Counted from the stretch's first letter, positions 18,367 through 27,954 are shown. The stretch: DNA of 64,000 bases from Pseudomonadota bacterium (GCA_023433445.1 JAEZCS010000058.1:6010-70009), one strand, 5' to 3'. Made by a program: numbers and translations. The notes: a model not told the origin generated them from the sequence alone.

Positions 18367-19451
18367 TGTGCAGCCTCGTTCTTAAGGAAAGTCAGATAAC
18401 GGCGCACGCCTTCTTCGACTAGAACTTGGGGCGCATAGCCCAACACATCTCGCGCCTTGGCTATGATCGGGCAGCGCCGATTAGGATTGTCTGTCAGATA
18501 AGCGGGATCGTCACTCTGCTGATAGTGAACTTCGCCCTTGTAACCATAAATCTCTGCGGCAGATTCCTTGTAGATCCGGGCGAGGTCGCGCACCATGATC
18601 TCCGGCTTTTCCACGCCGATATTGAAATAATCATATTTGCCATGAAGCAGGCAGAGCAAGTACCCGGTGATTGCGTCCGAAACATAGCAGAAGGTCCGCG
18701 TCGGTGTGCCGTCCGACAGGATAACAAGATCGCGACCTTCGATCACCGCCTTGGCAAAATCAGCAGGCAAACGCTTATCGCCTAGCCGCATGCCAGGGCC
18801 GTAATTGTTGAACGGCCGCGCGATCGTGATCGGCATTCCATATTGCTGAGCGTAAACCCAAGACATGGTTTCGCCAAACCGCTTGGATTCATCATAACAA
18901 GCGCGTGGGCCATGGCAGGAGACATTGCCCCGATACTCCTCGTCCGTCGGGATCGAAGCTGGATCGGGATCGCCGTAAATCTCACTCGAGGAGAAGAAGA
19001 GCAGACCCTTGAGACTATCCTTACCCCGATACATGTCGAGAATCCGGCGCAGGCCCCAGATATTGGCATCAATCGTTTCTACTGGATATTGGCGGTAGAA
19101 AGTTGGTGAGGCGATAGAGGCACCATGAACCACATAGCCTGCATCCTGCACACCAGGAATCGCAGAAAATTCATCCTTCGAGATATCGAAAGTTCTAACG
19201 TCGATCAATTCCCCGCAGGACTGGGCTAGGCGCTTGAGCCATTCCGGCTCCTCGAGGAGGAATGTATCAAGTGCAATAATCTTCTTGATGCCTAACTCAT
19301 CGGCGTAGTGAGCAAAATATTGTGTCAGGTAAAAGCCAAGAAACCCGGCACAGCCCGTGATTACGATCGTCTGTCCGGCAAAAGCCTCGCGCTTACCGGC
19401 TAATCCTGCATGAATGCGCGCAAGATCTTCCTCAACAATGATATTCGTCAT
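18363..19451 (-). CDS. UDP-glucuronate decarboxylase-like SDR
   Basis: An extended SDR of 362 residues with an N-terminal extension of about 27 residues before TIVITGCAGFLGFYL. RACYDESKRFGE, IARPFNNYGPGM and RTFCYVSDAITG match the UDP-glucuronate decarboxylase group (RSCYDEGKR, then NTYGPRM in that family). Following a UDP-glucose dehydrogenase, UDP-xylose is the simplest predicted product. The unusual N-terminus leaves room for another epimerase or dehydratase activity. It is coupled to the dehydrogenase gene by a four-base overlap. Confidence 0.72.
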   Translation of the reverse strand: MTNIIVEEDLARIHAGLAGKREAFAGQTIVITGCAGFLGFYLTQYFAHYADELGIKKIIALDTFLLEEPEWLKRLAQSCGELIDVRTFDISKDEFSAIPGVQDAGYVVHGASIASPTFYRQYPVETIDANIWGLRRILDMYRGKDSLKGLLFFSSSEIYGDPDPASIPTDEEYRGNVSCHGPRACYDESKRFGETMSWVYAQQYGMPITIARPFNNYGPGMRLGDKRLPADFAKAVIEGRDLVILSDGTPTRTFCYVSDAITGYLLCLLHGKYDYFNIGVEKPEIMVRDLARIYKESAAEIYGYKGEVHYQQSDDPAYLTDNPNRRCPIIAKARDVLGYAPQVLVEEGVRRYLTFLKNEAAQ

Positions 19452-19453
19452 TT

Positions 19454-20275
19454 TTAGCGCCCTTCCGCTGCATTCTGGTTGTCACGCACCGCCCATGGCG
19501 CCTTACCCTGGTTCCACATTCCGTCCAGTTGTTCCTTGTCGCGCTGAGTATCCATGCACTGCCAGAAGCCCGAATGGCGATAAATCTGGAGCTGGCCGTC
19601 CGCAGCCAGCTTAGTCAACGGCTGCTGCTCCAGAACTAGGGCAACATCCTCGCTAACATAGTTCGCAAAATCGCGACGGAAGAAGAAATAACCTCCATTG
19701 ATCCACGAATGAGCCAATTCTGGCTTTTCGCTGAAGCTGTTGATCTCGTCCCCATCAGTAATCAATTCACCGAAGCGAGATGGGGGGTTGATCCCCAGGA
19801 GAGTGCCGGTCTTTCCATGGCCAAGGTGGAAATCATATTCCTTGCCAAGGTCTGCGTCGGTGACGCCATCGCCGTAGGTGACTGCGAAATGCTCAGCATC
19901 CCCCAGATAACGCCTGACAGCGCGGCCAATACGGCCGCCAGTCATCGTTTCCTCTCCAGTATAAGCGACCGTCACTTCCCAATCATCATCATGATGAAGC
20001 CCGTGATACTTTACTGCTTCGCCGGTCAAGGAGACCGTAAAGTCTGAATTACGTGCGTGGTAATTCAGGAAATAATCCTTGATTACTTCAGATTTGAAGC
20101 CGGAACAGATAACAAAACGACGAAATCCATGGCTCGCATAAGTACGCATGATATGCCACAATATGGGCTTACCGCCGACTTCCACCATAGGCTTCGGCCG
20201 AAATTCAGTATGCTCCTTAAGCCGCGTCCCTAGTCCGCCTGCCAGAATGAATACTGGCACGTCTTTCTTCATCAT
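19454..20275 (-). CDS. rfbF: Glucose-1-phosphate cytidylyltransferase
   Basis: A protein of about 273 residues matching RfbF/DdhA, which makes CDP-glucose. It has the N-terminal VFILAGGLGTRLKEHTEFRP, the VGGKPILWHIM block, VTYGDGVTD and a C-terminal part ending in FWQCMDTQRDKEQLDGMW. Start: two adjacent ATGs at 20275 and 20272, with AGAGGTAAAGGG directly upstream. The usual partner, CDP-glucose 4,6-dehydratase (RfbG), is not in this operon. Either a neighbouring SDR takes that role or it lies elsewhere. Confidence 0.93.
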   Translation of the reverse strand: MMKKDVPVFILAGGLGTRLKEHTEFRPKPMVEVGGKPILWHIMRTYASHGFRRFVICSGFKSEVIKDYFLNYHARNSDFTVSLTGEAVKYHGLHHDDDWEVTVAYTGEETMTGGRIGRAVRRYLGDAEHFAVTYGDGVTDADLGKEYDFHLGHGKTGTLLGINPPSRFGELITDGDEINSFSEKPELAHSWINGGYFFFRRDFANYVSEDVALVLEQQPLTKLAADGQLQIYRHSGFWQCMDTQRDKEQLDGMWNQGKAPWAVRDNQNAAEGR

Positions 20276-20329
20276 CCCTTTACCTCTGATTTTTACAAAT
20301 ACCTGATCACGCACGAATTCTTATCAAGA

Positions 20330-22993
20330 CTATACTTTTGCTGTTCCAAAAATATGGCCTGCCTTTATTCTTTTCATATGTCCAGATATCAATTCGGCGT
20401 CATAACTAGTGCTTTTTTTGACTACGGCCAAGATATCAGCTATATCTATGCCAAGAGGATTGTCACGCAACAATTCTACCTTAATTGCCGGACAATCAAA
20501 TTCTTCTATGGCCAATTTCCAGGCATTATGCATGACATTGGCATCCCGCCCCAAGCTATGACCGTCCTTGCGGACAGCGGCTATGATCCGATCCGCCTCC
20601 ATCCACGATCCGGTCTTGTAGCCTGCTTGGCGGATCATACCAGGGTACCGCATTTCGAAATTCCGGATCTGCTCCCACTTGGAATAACCAGGTGAAAAAT
20701 CCCGCAGATATCGATCAAAGAAATTGCTGGAAACCAAAGATCGGTCAAACGCCCAGAACCAGCTCATAACATGATGATTTTCGAGATGGGAATCCACTAG
20801 TCCCCAGAAATCGAAACCCTTCATCCTTTCAAAGATAGGTTTCGGGTCTATCAGAGGGAAATAGATGGAATCATTCACCCATATGACCGTTGCATAATTT
20901 GCGAACATTGGTCGGCAATGCTCAATTGCCAACGCCCACGAGCCAAAGTCTCTGGCTACGTCGGTCTTTACAAGCACGCGGGTCGCATGACGCCTTGCCT
21001 CTGCCCAACAGCGTTCGTCTTTTGAACCAGTTACGAACAATATATCGCAATCCGCGGAGCGGAGTTGCTCCATCATATAGATCACATGAGGGTCAAGAAC
21101 GCCCTGCGGATCATAATGCGCGAGGATAATCAGGTGGCGCCCTGCGGTTGGAACCCCTTTAAGATCATGAATTAGACGTAATTCAGTATATGGCTCCGAA
21201 GCGGCATGCTGGCGCGATAAAGGAGCGGCACTTAATCCCTTCTGGCGGGCAGCATGGGCGGTAACGACTGGCTTCATCCTGCGATCAAGCAGATCCGAGT
21301 AACGATCAACATTCGCTGCTTGCTTGGGATTGTCGCGCACAAGCTCCAGCTTCAATGCAGGGCAATGGTACCGTTCAATAATCAAATCCCAAAGATCATG
21401 CGTCGGATTAACTTTGTCTATACAATTGGCCAAATGTCTCCAATGAAGTAGATCCGATTTGTTGAGCAAATCTTCTCTAAGATCTGCTATAGAGCACCAA
21501 GCTCCTAGGGAAAGATTGCACCTTCTGGCGTCTGCTGTTAGCCCTAGCTCATACTCTGCAATCTGACCCCATTTTTTCAAGTAAATATTGCGCTCATAAG
21601 TTGATATAAAATTCCTAAGTACAGTTTTCTGCGCACTTTTACCAAATACTAAAAACCAGCTTTGAAGATGGTATTGTCCTAATTCATGCGTGTCCGTGAT
21701 GCCCCACATATCAAAACTGCCGCGCATTTGCGCAAACATAGGTGCAGGATCGTTGACAGGAAAATATACACTGTCATTAACAAACATGACTTCTTCATAG
21801 TTTTCGAAGAAGTCCACACGTAATTCTTTGAGCGCAATGTACCACGATCCGAAATCGCGACCCGCTTCATTTTTGAACAAGATGTAACGGCAGATTTCAG
21901 ATAGTTTGATTCTGTCACTGGGACGACAGCCTGACGTAATGAAAACAATATCTACATCGCATTTCCGAAGCGCTTCCAGATATAAATACACATAATCGTC
22001 TACTACCCCGTCCGCATCATAATGCGCAAACAGGGCAATGCTACGACCCGATCCAGGGGCATTGCCCTTCTCCATGCCGGTAAGCTTTACCATGCGTTTC
22101 GCCGCAAAAGGCACGCGCAGACCGCTCAGACACTGCGCCATGCCCTCACGAAAGAAGTGCAACAAGCCATCTTGATAGCGCCCTTCCGCTATGAGACGCG
22201 CCACATCTGGATTGTCTGCCAGATAGACGCTTTCTTCATAGTCGATCAGCTTGCCATTGAGCAAAAATGGCAATCGCCGATGCGCCCAATTCCTGAGTTC
22301 CTGATAGCCTTGTGCACAAAAATGCTCGTATCCCGAGCGATAGCCGCCTTCATGCAAGGCTTTCTCCATCTCGAGATTGCCCCGTATGTACTCTGCCTCA
22401 AACCATGCCGGATGTGGCCAGCAATTAAGATGCCGGCCAACCGCCATGAAATGCTCCAGAGGGGTCATCCAGGAAGGACACCCTTCCATGAAACGCGCCT
22501 GATACCAGGCTCCATCAAAGAAGGGATTGGGATCAACGCCCCTTGCGTGACCATGCTTAAGATAATGGGCGACGATATTCTCGTTATCTTTTAGCCCTTG
22601 CTCCTGAGCATACCATGATTTGTGGAGGAAGAGATTGGGCATTCTTCCTTCGCCATAACCGTGGCGCGCGTAATGCTCTGCAGCCGCAAGCCTTGTTACT
22701 TGCCCTAAATCACGATTGGTCTTCAGATACCATGCTACGTCGACCAACGCAGCCAGCCTCATCACCATCGCCGGCTCTTGTTCGGGCCACATGGGGGCTA
22801 AGGTTCGGACTGGTTTACCTGCCGAAAAATTCTCGCCGGGCAAGCGGTTCAACTTGCGTCCGATTTCGATAAAATGTTCTGCGGGATCGATATTCAGAAG
22901 GCCGACATCCGGATAGCGCTTCACATACCAGTCCGCATCGAACAGGCCGGACTTGTAGATCGCCTCAGCAGCTTGGGATAGTTGTTGCTTCAC
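20330..22993 (-). CDS. Large protein with two RgpF (rhamnan synthesis F) domains
   Basis: A protein of 887 residues. The first ~310 residues hold about six degenerate repeats of roughly 45 residues (for example DADWYVKRYPDVGLLN and VAWYLKTNRDLG with HYARHGYGEGRMPN). Two RgpF-type domains follow, at about 315-560 and 635-870, with twin landmarks ALFAHYDADGVVDDYVYLYL / IILAHYDPQGVLDPHVIYMM, RDFGSWYIAL / RDFGSWALAI and FVNDSVYFPV / WVNDSIYFPL. RgpF-family proteins act in rhamnose-rich polysaccharide synthesis, and dTDP-rhamnose is made by the nearby rml genes. Composition is more AT-rich than the flanks. It overlaps the upstream gene by four bases. Confidence 0.82.
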   Translation of the reverse strand: MKQQLSQAAEAIYKSGLFDADWYVKRYPDVGLLNIDPAEHFIEIGRKLNRLPGENFSAGKPVRTLAPMWPEQEPAMVMRLAALVDVAWYLKTNRDLGQVTRLAAAEHYARHGYGEGRMPNLFLHKSWYAQEQGLKDNENIVAHYLKHGHARGVDPNPFFDGAWYQARFMEGCPSWMTPLEHFMAVGRHLNCWPHPAWFEAEYIRGNLEMEKALHEGGYRSGYEHFCAQGYQELRNWAHRRLPFLLNGKLIDYEESVYLADNPDVARLIAEGRYQDGLLHFFREGMAQCLSGLRVPFAAKRMVKLTGMEKGNAPGSGRSIALFAHYDADGVVDDYVYLYLEALRKCDVDIVFITSGCRPSDRIKLSEICRYILFKNEAGRDFGSWYIALKELRVDFFENYEEVMFVNDSVYFPVNDPAPMFAQMRGSFDMWGITDTHELGQYHLQSWFLVFGKSAQKTVLRNFISTYERNIYLKKWGQIAEYELGLTADARRCNLSLGAWCSIADLREDLLNKSDLLHWRHLANCIDKVNPTHDLWDLIIERYHCPALKLELVRDNPKQAANVDRYSDLLDRRMKPVVTAHAARQKGLSAAPLSRQHAASEPYTELRLIHDLKGVPTAGRHLIILAHYDPQGVLDPHVIYMMEQLRSADCDILFVTGSKDERCWAEARRHATRVLVKTDVARDFGSWALAIEHCRPMFANYATVIWVNDSIYFPLIDPKPIFERMKGFDFWGLVDSHLENHHVMSWFWAFDRSLVSSNFFDRYLRDFSPGYSKWEQIRNFEMRYPGMIRQAGYKTGSWMEADRIIAAVRKDGHSLGRDANVMHNAWKLAIEEFDCPAIKVELLRDNPLGIDIADILAVVKKSTSYDAELISGHMKRIKAGHIFGTAKV

Positions 22994-23541
22994 GACTTAT
23001 CCCTGCTCATGAGACCAACAGAACGGCCTTCCGCTAACCCGTGCACTACGTAATGGTGCAAGGGCTCTACGCCTTCTGCTGCAACATCAGGGTTGGCAGC
23101 CAAATAAGCTGCTTCATCAAATATGGCACGAGAAGCGAGCTTGTTCAGCAATCTGCGCTTAAGTACCGAGCCAGGCAAAAATTGTCCGGGCGTACGGGAA
23201 AGGCTCCTGAGCACCGACAGCAAAACCTGTGTCAGCCAATCAACTCGCCGTTCTAGATTAGCTATAAGCCGATCCCTTTCCCAGATCATTTCAGTAAGAG
23301 CAGCAATTTCCCTGACACGCTCATCTATAAGACTGTCACGCTCGATTGTCGGCCGCTGCACGGCGAGGAAATCCGCATTGCGCACCGTTGCTCGCTCATG
23401 CAGCCGAGCCATTTCCTTTTCCCTATTCGCAAGGGAATGTGTCAATTTCGCCACTTCCTCTCGCAAGGATGCCTCAGTGTCATTCATTAGCGGAACCGGC
23501 GTATTGTGCTCAAAAGCGGGAGATTCTGACGAGTTAGGCAT
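22990..23541 (-). CDS. Coiled-coil protein with one WY/HY-type repeat
   Basis: A protein of 183 residues from the ATG at 23541, preceded by AAGGTG. Residues from about 20 to 105 form a coiled coil (EEVAKLTHSLANREKEMARL). The C-terminal part carries one copy of the repeat found in the next gene (FDEAAYLAANPDVAAEG, then HYVVHGLAEGRSVGL). No function is known. The shared module and the translational overlap suggest that it partners the two-domain RgpF protein, perhaps as a scaffold or chain-length helper, which is inference. Confidence 0.55.
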   Translation of the reverse strand: MPNSSESPAFEHNTPVPLMNDTEASLREEVAKLTHSLANREKEMARLHERATVRNADFLAVQRPTIERDSLIDERVREIAALTEMIWERDRLIANLERRVDWLTQVLLSVLRSLSRTPGQFLPGSVLKRRLLNKLASRAIFDEAAYLAANPDVAAEGVEPLHHYVVHGLAEGRSVGLMSRDKS

Positions 23542-23668
23542 GAGGACACCTTGTAGACTAGAATGCCATAGTGCGTTGCACAAAAATTTGACGGAGTGAA
23601 GCGTTAGTGGGAGCCAGAGACGTCGAAAACCCGAGCAAATGACGCATGAACTGCGGCTTCTTGAGCGT

Positions 23669-24628
23669 TCACTTTGATCCCTTCAACAGCCGCATCAGGC
23701 GCCGTCGGAAAGACACTCGGCGGGCCTTCATCTCGTGTGAGGTTAAACTCTCTAGTATTTCACCAGCGTATGTACTTTTTCGGCATAATCCATCATTTAT
23801 TGCAGTCACGTTTCTCAGATCAAGATGCCCTAACGTCTCATCTGAAAATGCAGGCGTGTAATAAATGCAGTCATCAAAATAGTAATGTGTTACCTGTGAC
23901 CATCGGGTTAATCTTTCATTATACTGTCGGCTGCCTCCATGAAGCAAATTTGCACACCATATTATCGTCTGCCCTTTTCGAGCTACAAAGGTTTCTTTCT
24001 GTGAACTCTGCGCATCACACAGCGCTCGCCAAGCAGGTTCAAATGGCTCTTGAGCAGATGTCGACAAACTGCCGTATCCGCGCCGTCCGATCAGCGCGTT
24101 AGTGATGATCGGCCAGCGATGGGAACCCGGATAATAAAATAGCGGGCCTGCATCAGGATCCACATCCTCCATTGCCAGCCAGACTCCGCACATGAAGCGC
24201 TCAGGCAAGCTGGAAAAATGGACCGAGTCCGAATGAGCTTCCTGCTGGGTACCGACTGGGAAGTTCAGCGTCTGGAACGGAAAAGCCCTACGGCCGTACA
24301 GCTTACTTAGCAGGTCTAGAATCGCATCGTTCGACGCAATCGCTCGGACATCCTCATCGAATGTCCATGCATCCTGAATGCGGCGTTCTCCTAAAGTTTT
24401 GTTACTTTGCGGATTTTCGAAATTAATCCCATAGCGTGGCGCCAAGTGGCGCTTGATCCGATCTATCCGCGCATCAAGATCTGGATCTGGAAAATCGAAA
24501 ACCGCATAGCCTTTCTCATATAAGCTGGTAGCAATTCCCTCCTCCACCGGGGTTAACCCTTGCGACGCCTTAAGCGCCGGGAACAAAGGAGACTCGATCA
24601 GTGGCAAGCCTGGAAGGACATTGGTCAC
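23669..24628 (-). CDS. Phytanoyl-CoA dioxygenase (PhyH) family protein
   Basis: A protein of 319 residues with the Fe(II)/2-oxoglutarate dioxygenase facial triad visible as H132 and D134 (EAHSDSVHF) and H230 (NLLHGGS), and the family motif AGPLFYYPGSH. These enzymes hydroxylate varied substrates. In a glycan cluster one would guess a lipid or sugar-linked acceptor, but nothing in the sequence names it. The frame begins at a GTG (24628). It is transcribed with the surrounding polysaccharide genes, 46 bases after the DUF5672 gene. Confidence 0.83.
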   Translation of the reverse strand: MTNVLPGLPLIESPLFPALKASQGLTPVEEGIATSLYEKGYAVFDFPDPDLDARIDRIKRHLAPRYGINFENPQSNKTLGERRIQDAWTFDEDVRAIASNDAILDLLSKLYGRRAFPFQTLNFPVGTQQEAHSDSVHFSSLPERFMCGVWLAMEDVDPDAGPLFYYPGSHRWPIITNALIGRRGYGSLSTSAQEPFEPAWRALCDAQSSQKETFVARKGQTIIWCANLLHGGSRQYNERLTRWSQVTHYYFDDCIYYTPAFSDETLGHLDLRNVTAINDGLCRKSTYAGEILESLTSHEMKARRVSFRRRLMRLLKGSK

Positions 24629-24674
24629 AGCTCATCAGCCCTTCTGTTTAGGCAATGGACGATATGCGCGATCA

Positions 24675-25463
24675 TTACCCTCGACCTATCCCCATTAGAT
24701 GCTTCATGCGATCGAAAATCATTCGCGCCATGCGTAGGGAGCCGCCCGATCCACGTCCCATATCTTTTAAAATGGTGGGAAAATCATGTCGGATTGTGCC
24801 GCAGTCATCCAGAGTACGATAAATTTCCCAGAAGGCGTCATTCCCGACTGTGTGGGGCATATTCCACACACCATGATAGCCGAAGCAGGTCTTCAAACTG
24901 CCACATCGCTCGGCCGCGAAGAGATTAGCGAGTTCCCGTGGCGCAAAGCGGAATCCCCTACCCTCCAACCAACGACGGTTTCCTCGACCAATAGCTAGAT
25001 CTTCGGGATGAGAGGTATGGAACTGAGGGTGCCTGCAAGCTTCCATCAGCCGCCGGCTACGCAAAGAAAATCCTCCGTTTCCAACATCATGGCCATCGTC
25101 AAACTGCGGCCAGCTCGCGCCGATATAGTCATAATCGAGAAACTCCCAACGCCATCTTCCCGCATCGACCACATGGCCGTCCCACTGCGCTACGAGGCAA
25201 TAAGGTGTCTCTACATAATCCACCATCCGCGACAGCAGAAAATGGGAATAAGCCGCTGCAGAGTCTAGTCGCGCGATCGGCACGACCGAAATGCTGGGAT
25301 GCACGGGTTCTACTGCCGCGTCGGTGAACAGCTTGCACGCCGCGAAATCGATTTGGGCTAGGCTAACCTCCAAGGCGCGGAGCGTAGCCTTCACATTCAC
25401 CGAAGTGGCTGCGCACAACGTCACCTGTGGCAATGAAAGTCGATTAGAGAGCGTAACTGCCAT
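24675..25463 (-). CDS. DUF5672 family protein
   Basis: A protein of 262 residues with the recognisable DUF5672 core: CLVAQWDGHVVDAGRWRWEF, YDYIGASWP, and VGNGGFSLRSRRLMEACR. The fold looks glycosyltransferase-like (the NGGFSLRS stretch resembles donor-site motifs of GT-A enzymes). Members occur in LPS and capsule clusters, but their reaction is not established. The start ATG at 25463 has GGGCGGG upstream and lies nine bases after the GT2 stop, so the two are probably cotranscribed. Confidence 0.75.
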   Translation of the reverse strand: MAVTLSNRLSLPQVTLCAATSVNVKATLRALEVSLAQIDFAACKLFTDAAVEPVHPSISVVPIARLDSAAAYSHFLLSRMVDYVETPYCLVAQWDGHVVDAGRWRWEFLDYDYIGASWPQFDDGHDVGNGGFSLRSRRLMEACRHPQFHTSHPEDLAIGRGNRRWLEGRGFRFAPRELANLFAAERCGSLKTCFGYHGVWNMPHTVGNDAFWEIYRTLDDCGTIRHDFPTILKDMGRGSGGSLRMARMIFDRMKHLMGIGRG

Positions 25464-25471
25464 GGCCCGCC

Positions 25472-27091
25472 CTACAGCTTCACCACAAAGCGTTCGCTAA
25501 CGCGGCTAAGCTCAGGATGATGAAAAGGATCTGTTCTATCCTCCGTACGCCATAGCCGTTTAAGCGCCGCAAGCTCCTTGGCGAGCCGCGCTGCGCCCAC
25601 TGGATCGCGGTCTTGGCCGCGGGAAACTGATTCATGATGGATCAGCGTTGCGCGGGGCTCATAAAGCGACTGCCAGCCCCGCTGATTGAGGCGCAGGCAC
25701 AGGTCGACATCATTGAACGCGACTGAAAAATTGCTTTCGTCCAAGCCGTTGACTGCCAAGAAACGCTCCCGCACTACTACCAGACAGGCCGCCGTTACCG
25801 CCGAAACAAACTGCGGCAGCGCGTGACGGTGAAAATAGCCTTCCTTAGCGGGATTAAGCAGTCGGTGGGCATGCCCTGCTGCGCCGCCCATGCCAATTAC
25901 CACCCCGGCATGCTGTATGCGCCCATCGGGATAGAGCAGCCGCGCTCCCACCGCACCGACATCCTCGCGGATGGCCTGAGCAGCCATCGAGGCCAGCCAG
26001 TTAGGCTCGATCACCTCAATGTCGTTGTTAAGCAAGCACAACAGCCGGCCACTCGCCTGTTCTACAGCTCGATTGTTGATTGCAGAGTAGTTGAACGCGC
26101 CCGCATGTCGCAGAACCCGATGACGCGCTGGATCAAGACCAGCAAGAAAATCCAATGTCCAGGGATCATCACTGTCATTGTCCACAACAATGATCTCGAT
26201 ATTAGGGTATTCTGTCGCTGCGATGCCATTCAGACATGTTTGGAGCAGGTCCACACGATTGCGCGTAGGGATGATGATGCTAACCGGAGGCAAGTCCCGC
26301 GTCGGGAGCTCGACAGCTGCTGGCACCCTCGGGCGAGGACGCGTTCTGCGGTGGTGCAACATTTCGCGCACATGCAATGGCGCTTCCTGCTTTGCTGAAT
26401 GTATAATGAGATGCTGGGCCCAATCTCTGATTCCTACGACCCCCTCCAGTTCATGCTGCGATGCGCGGAGGATGCAGGCACCCGAAAGATAGTCGAAATG
26501 GCGGAACAGCTCTCTGTTCCAATCCGGTTTAAAATGGGGCGAGGTACGACGCCCTCTTTTGTCCAGCAAGTCATCGTCGGCATAGACAATCCGGGTTTCC
26601 GCCCGGATGTTTGAACTCCGATAGCTCCTTACTGCTCCCGGCGCGAGCCTATCGCCGGAGGATAGTGGCATGAGCCAAGGGCCTTCGTTCCAGTCGATCA
26701 GGTGGGCAGCGTCGACTAATTCCGGTGTATCACTCGAGCCAATTAGAAACGCTTGCACACCTTCGGCTGACAGACTGCTCAGAGTTTCATCTAATCTCTC
26801 CTGCCCTGCCCTGAGGTCGATCAACGCTACAATCGGGAACCCCGCATCTGTCACAGGATTGGTAGGCTCTCCCCGGTCCTCTCGAAGCAACCACAAATCA
26901 TAAGCTTTTCGTGAAGCCCCAAGCAACGGTGCCAACTGGCTGCGTGAACGAAGCCACTTCCGACGCAGCCACCACCATAAGGCAGTCAGATAAGCACGAG
27001 GAGCGTGTCGGAAAGCATCAAAATGAACCGACAGCTTTATCCAGAAACCGGAACCTTTTGTGAGATATCGATCTGTACGGTTCGACTGCAT
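25472..27091 (-). CDS. Family 2 glycosyltransferase
   Basis: A protein of about 539 residues. The C-terminal part is a GT2 (GT-A) domain: PPVSIIIPTRNRVDLLQTCL, IIVVDNDSDDPWT, LLCLLNNDIEVI (the DxD-equivalent region) and FNDVDLCLRLNQRGW. The N-terminal ~200 residues form a second, weaker glycosyltransferase-like region (IVYADDDLLDKRG), as in two-part rhamnosyl transferases. I use the ATG at 27091; a GTG at 27148 adds 19 residues without a ribosome site. It is the first gene of the long minus-strand operon, divergent from parA. Confidence 0.87.
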   Translation of the reverse strand: MQSNRTDRYLTKGSGFWIKLSVHFDAFRHAPRAYLTALWWWLRRKWLRSRSQLAPLLGASRKAYDLWLLREDRGEPTNPVTDAGFPIVALIDLRAGQERLDETLSSLSAEGVQAFLIGSSDTPELVDAAHLIDWNEGPWLMPLSSGDRLAPGAVRSYRSSNIRAETRIVYADDDLLDKRGRRTSPHFKPDWNRELFRHFDYLSGACILRASQHELEGVVGIRDWAQHLIIHSAKQEAPLHVREMLHHRRTRPRPRVPAAVELPTRDLPPVSIIIPTRNRVDLLQTCLNGIAATEYPNIEIIVVDNDSDDPWTLDFLAGLDPARHRVLRHAGAFNYSAINNRAVEQASGRLLCLLNNDIEVIEPNWLASMAAQAIREDVGAVGARLLYPDGRIQHAGVVIGMGGAAGHAHRLLNPAKEGYFHRHALPQFVSAVTAACLVVVRERFLAVNGLDESNFSVAFNDVDLCLRLNQRGWQSLYEPRATLIHHESVSRGQDRDPVGAARLAKELAALKRLWRTEDRTDPFHHPELSRVSERFVVKL

Positions 27092-27187
27092 GGCCGGCGG
27101 CGATAGCGGATTGGAGGGCAGGAACAAAGAAAAAGCAGACGTTCGCACACAGAAGATTTTGTAGTACTCACGCCCTAGCGATGTCCA

Positions 27188-27258
27188 AGATACTAGATAG
27201 GTACCATTGACGTGATAGCCACCAGATAGCTAGATGGTATCCGAAGGGGGAAGCTATC
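27188..27258. promoter_or_regulatory. Array of GATAC/GATAG units directly upstream of parA
   Basis: The 71 bases before the parA start contain GATACTAGATAGGTACC, GATAGCC, AGATAGCTAGATGGTATCC and AGCTATC, the last touching the ATG. The same units recur after the operon and at five distant intergenic sites. A location on the promoter and ribosome site suggests autoregulation by the small DNA-binding protein of the operon, as in ParG/omega-type partition systems. Confidence 0.6.
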
Positions 27259-27954
27259 ATGCCCACAGTCGCATTCATCAGCCCTAAGGGCGGCGTCGGC
27301 AAGACCACCGCAGCACTCCTGCTCGCGTCCGAAATCGCGCGCGGCGCTAATGTGACGGTGATCGACGCGGATCCCAACCATCCGATCCATGCCTGGAGCA
27401 GAGGCGCTACCCTGCCCGAAAATCTCTCCGTCGTTGCAAATGTCGACGAAGACAACATCCTCGACCGCATCGAGGAAGCTGCGGAGCAGACGCCCTTCGT
27501 CATTGTCGACCTTGAAGGCACCGCCGCCAAGATCGTGCTGCTTGCCGTCAGTCAGGCCGATCTGGTCATCATTCCCATGCAAGGATCTCAACTCGACGCC
27601 GAGCAGGCGGGCCGCGCTATCAAGGTACTCAAACAGCATGAGAAGATGACGGGCCGCGCTGTGCCCTATGGCGTGCTGCTCACCCGCACCAGCCCGATCA
27701 TCCGCACGCGGACCATGGGGCACATCCAGAGTGGCCTTAGCGACGCCGGTGTGCCGGTGTTCGCCACGCAACTTCATGAGCGCGAGGCCTTTCGCGCAAT
27801 CTTCTCGTTCCAGAAGACGCTCGAGGATCTCGACGAGAAGGATGTGCCCAATCTCGACAAGGCGATTGTCAACGCAGAGCAGTTCGCGGTCGAGGTGATT
27901 GAGCGCCTGCGGGACAGCCGGAGCGCGACTGCAACCAAGACGGAGATGGCATGA
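27259..27954 (+). CDS. parA: Small ParA-type partition ATPase
   Basis: A protein of 231 residues without an N-terminal HTH, so a type Ib ParA. The deviant Walker A motif SPKGGVGKTTAALLLASEIA begins at residue 8; VIDADPNHP and FVIVDLEGTA give the A' and B motifs. ParA forms a dynamic ATP-dependent layer on the nucleoid and moves the plasmid with its DNA-bound partner. The partner gene overlaps by four bases (ATGA). Repeat arrays lie immediately before and after the two-gene operon. Confidence 0.92.
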   Translation: MPTVAFISPKGGVGKTTAALLLASEIARGANVTVIDADPNHPIHAWSRGATLPENLSVVANVDEDNILDRIEEAAEQTPFVIVDLEGTAAKIVLLAVSQADLVIIPMQGSQLDAEQAGRAIKVLKQHEKMTGRAVPYGVLLTRTSPIIRTRTMGHIQSGLSDAGVPVFATQLHEREAFRAIFSFQKTLEDLDEKDVPNLDKAIVNAEQFAVEVIERLRDSRSATATKTEMA

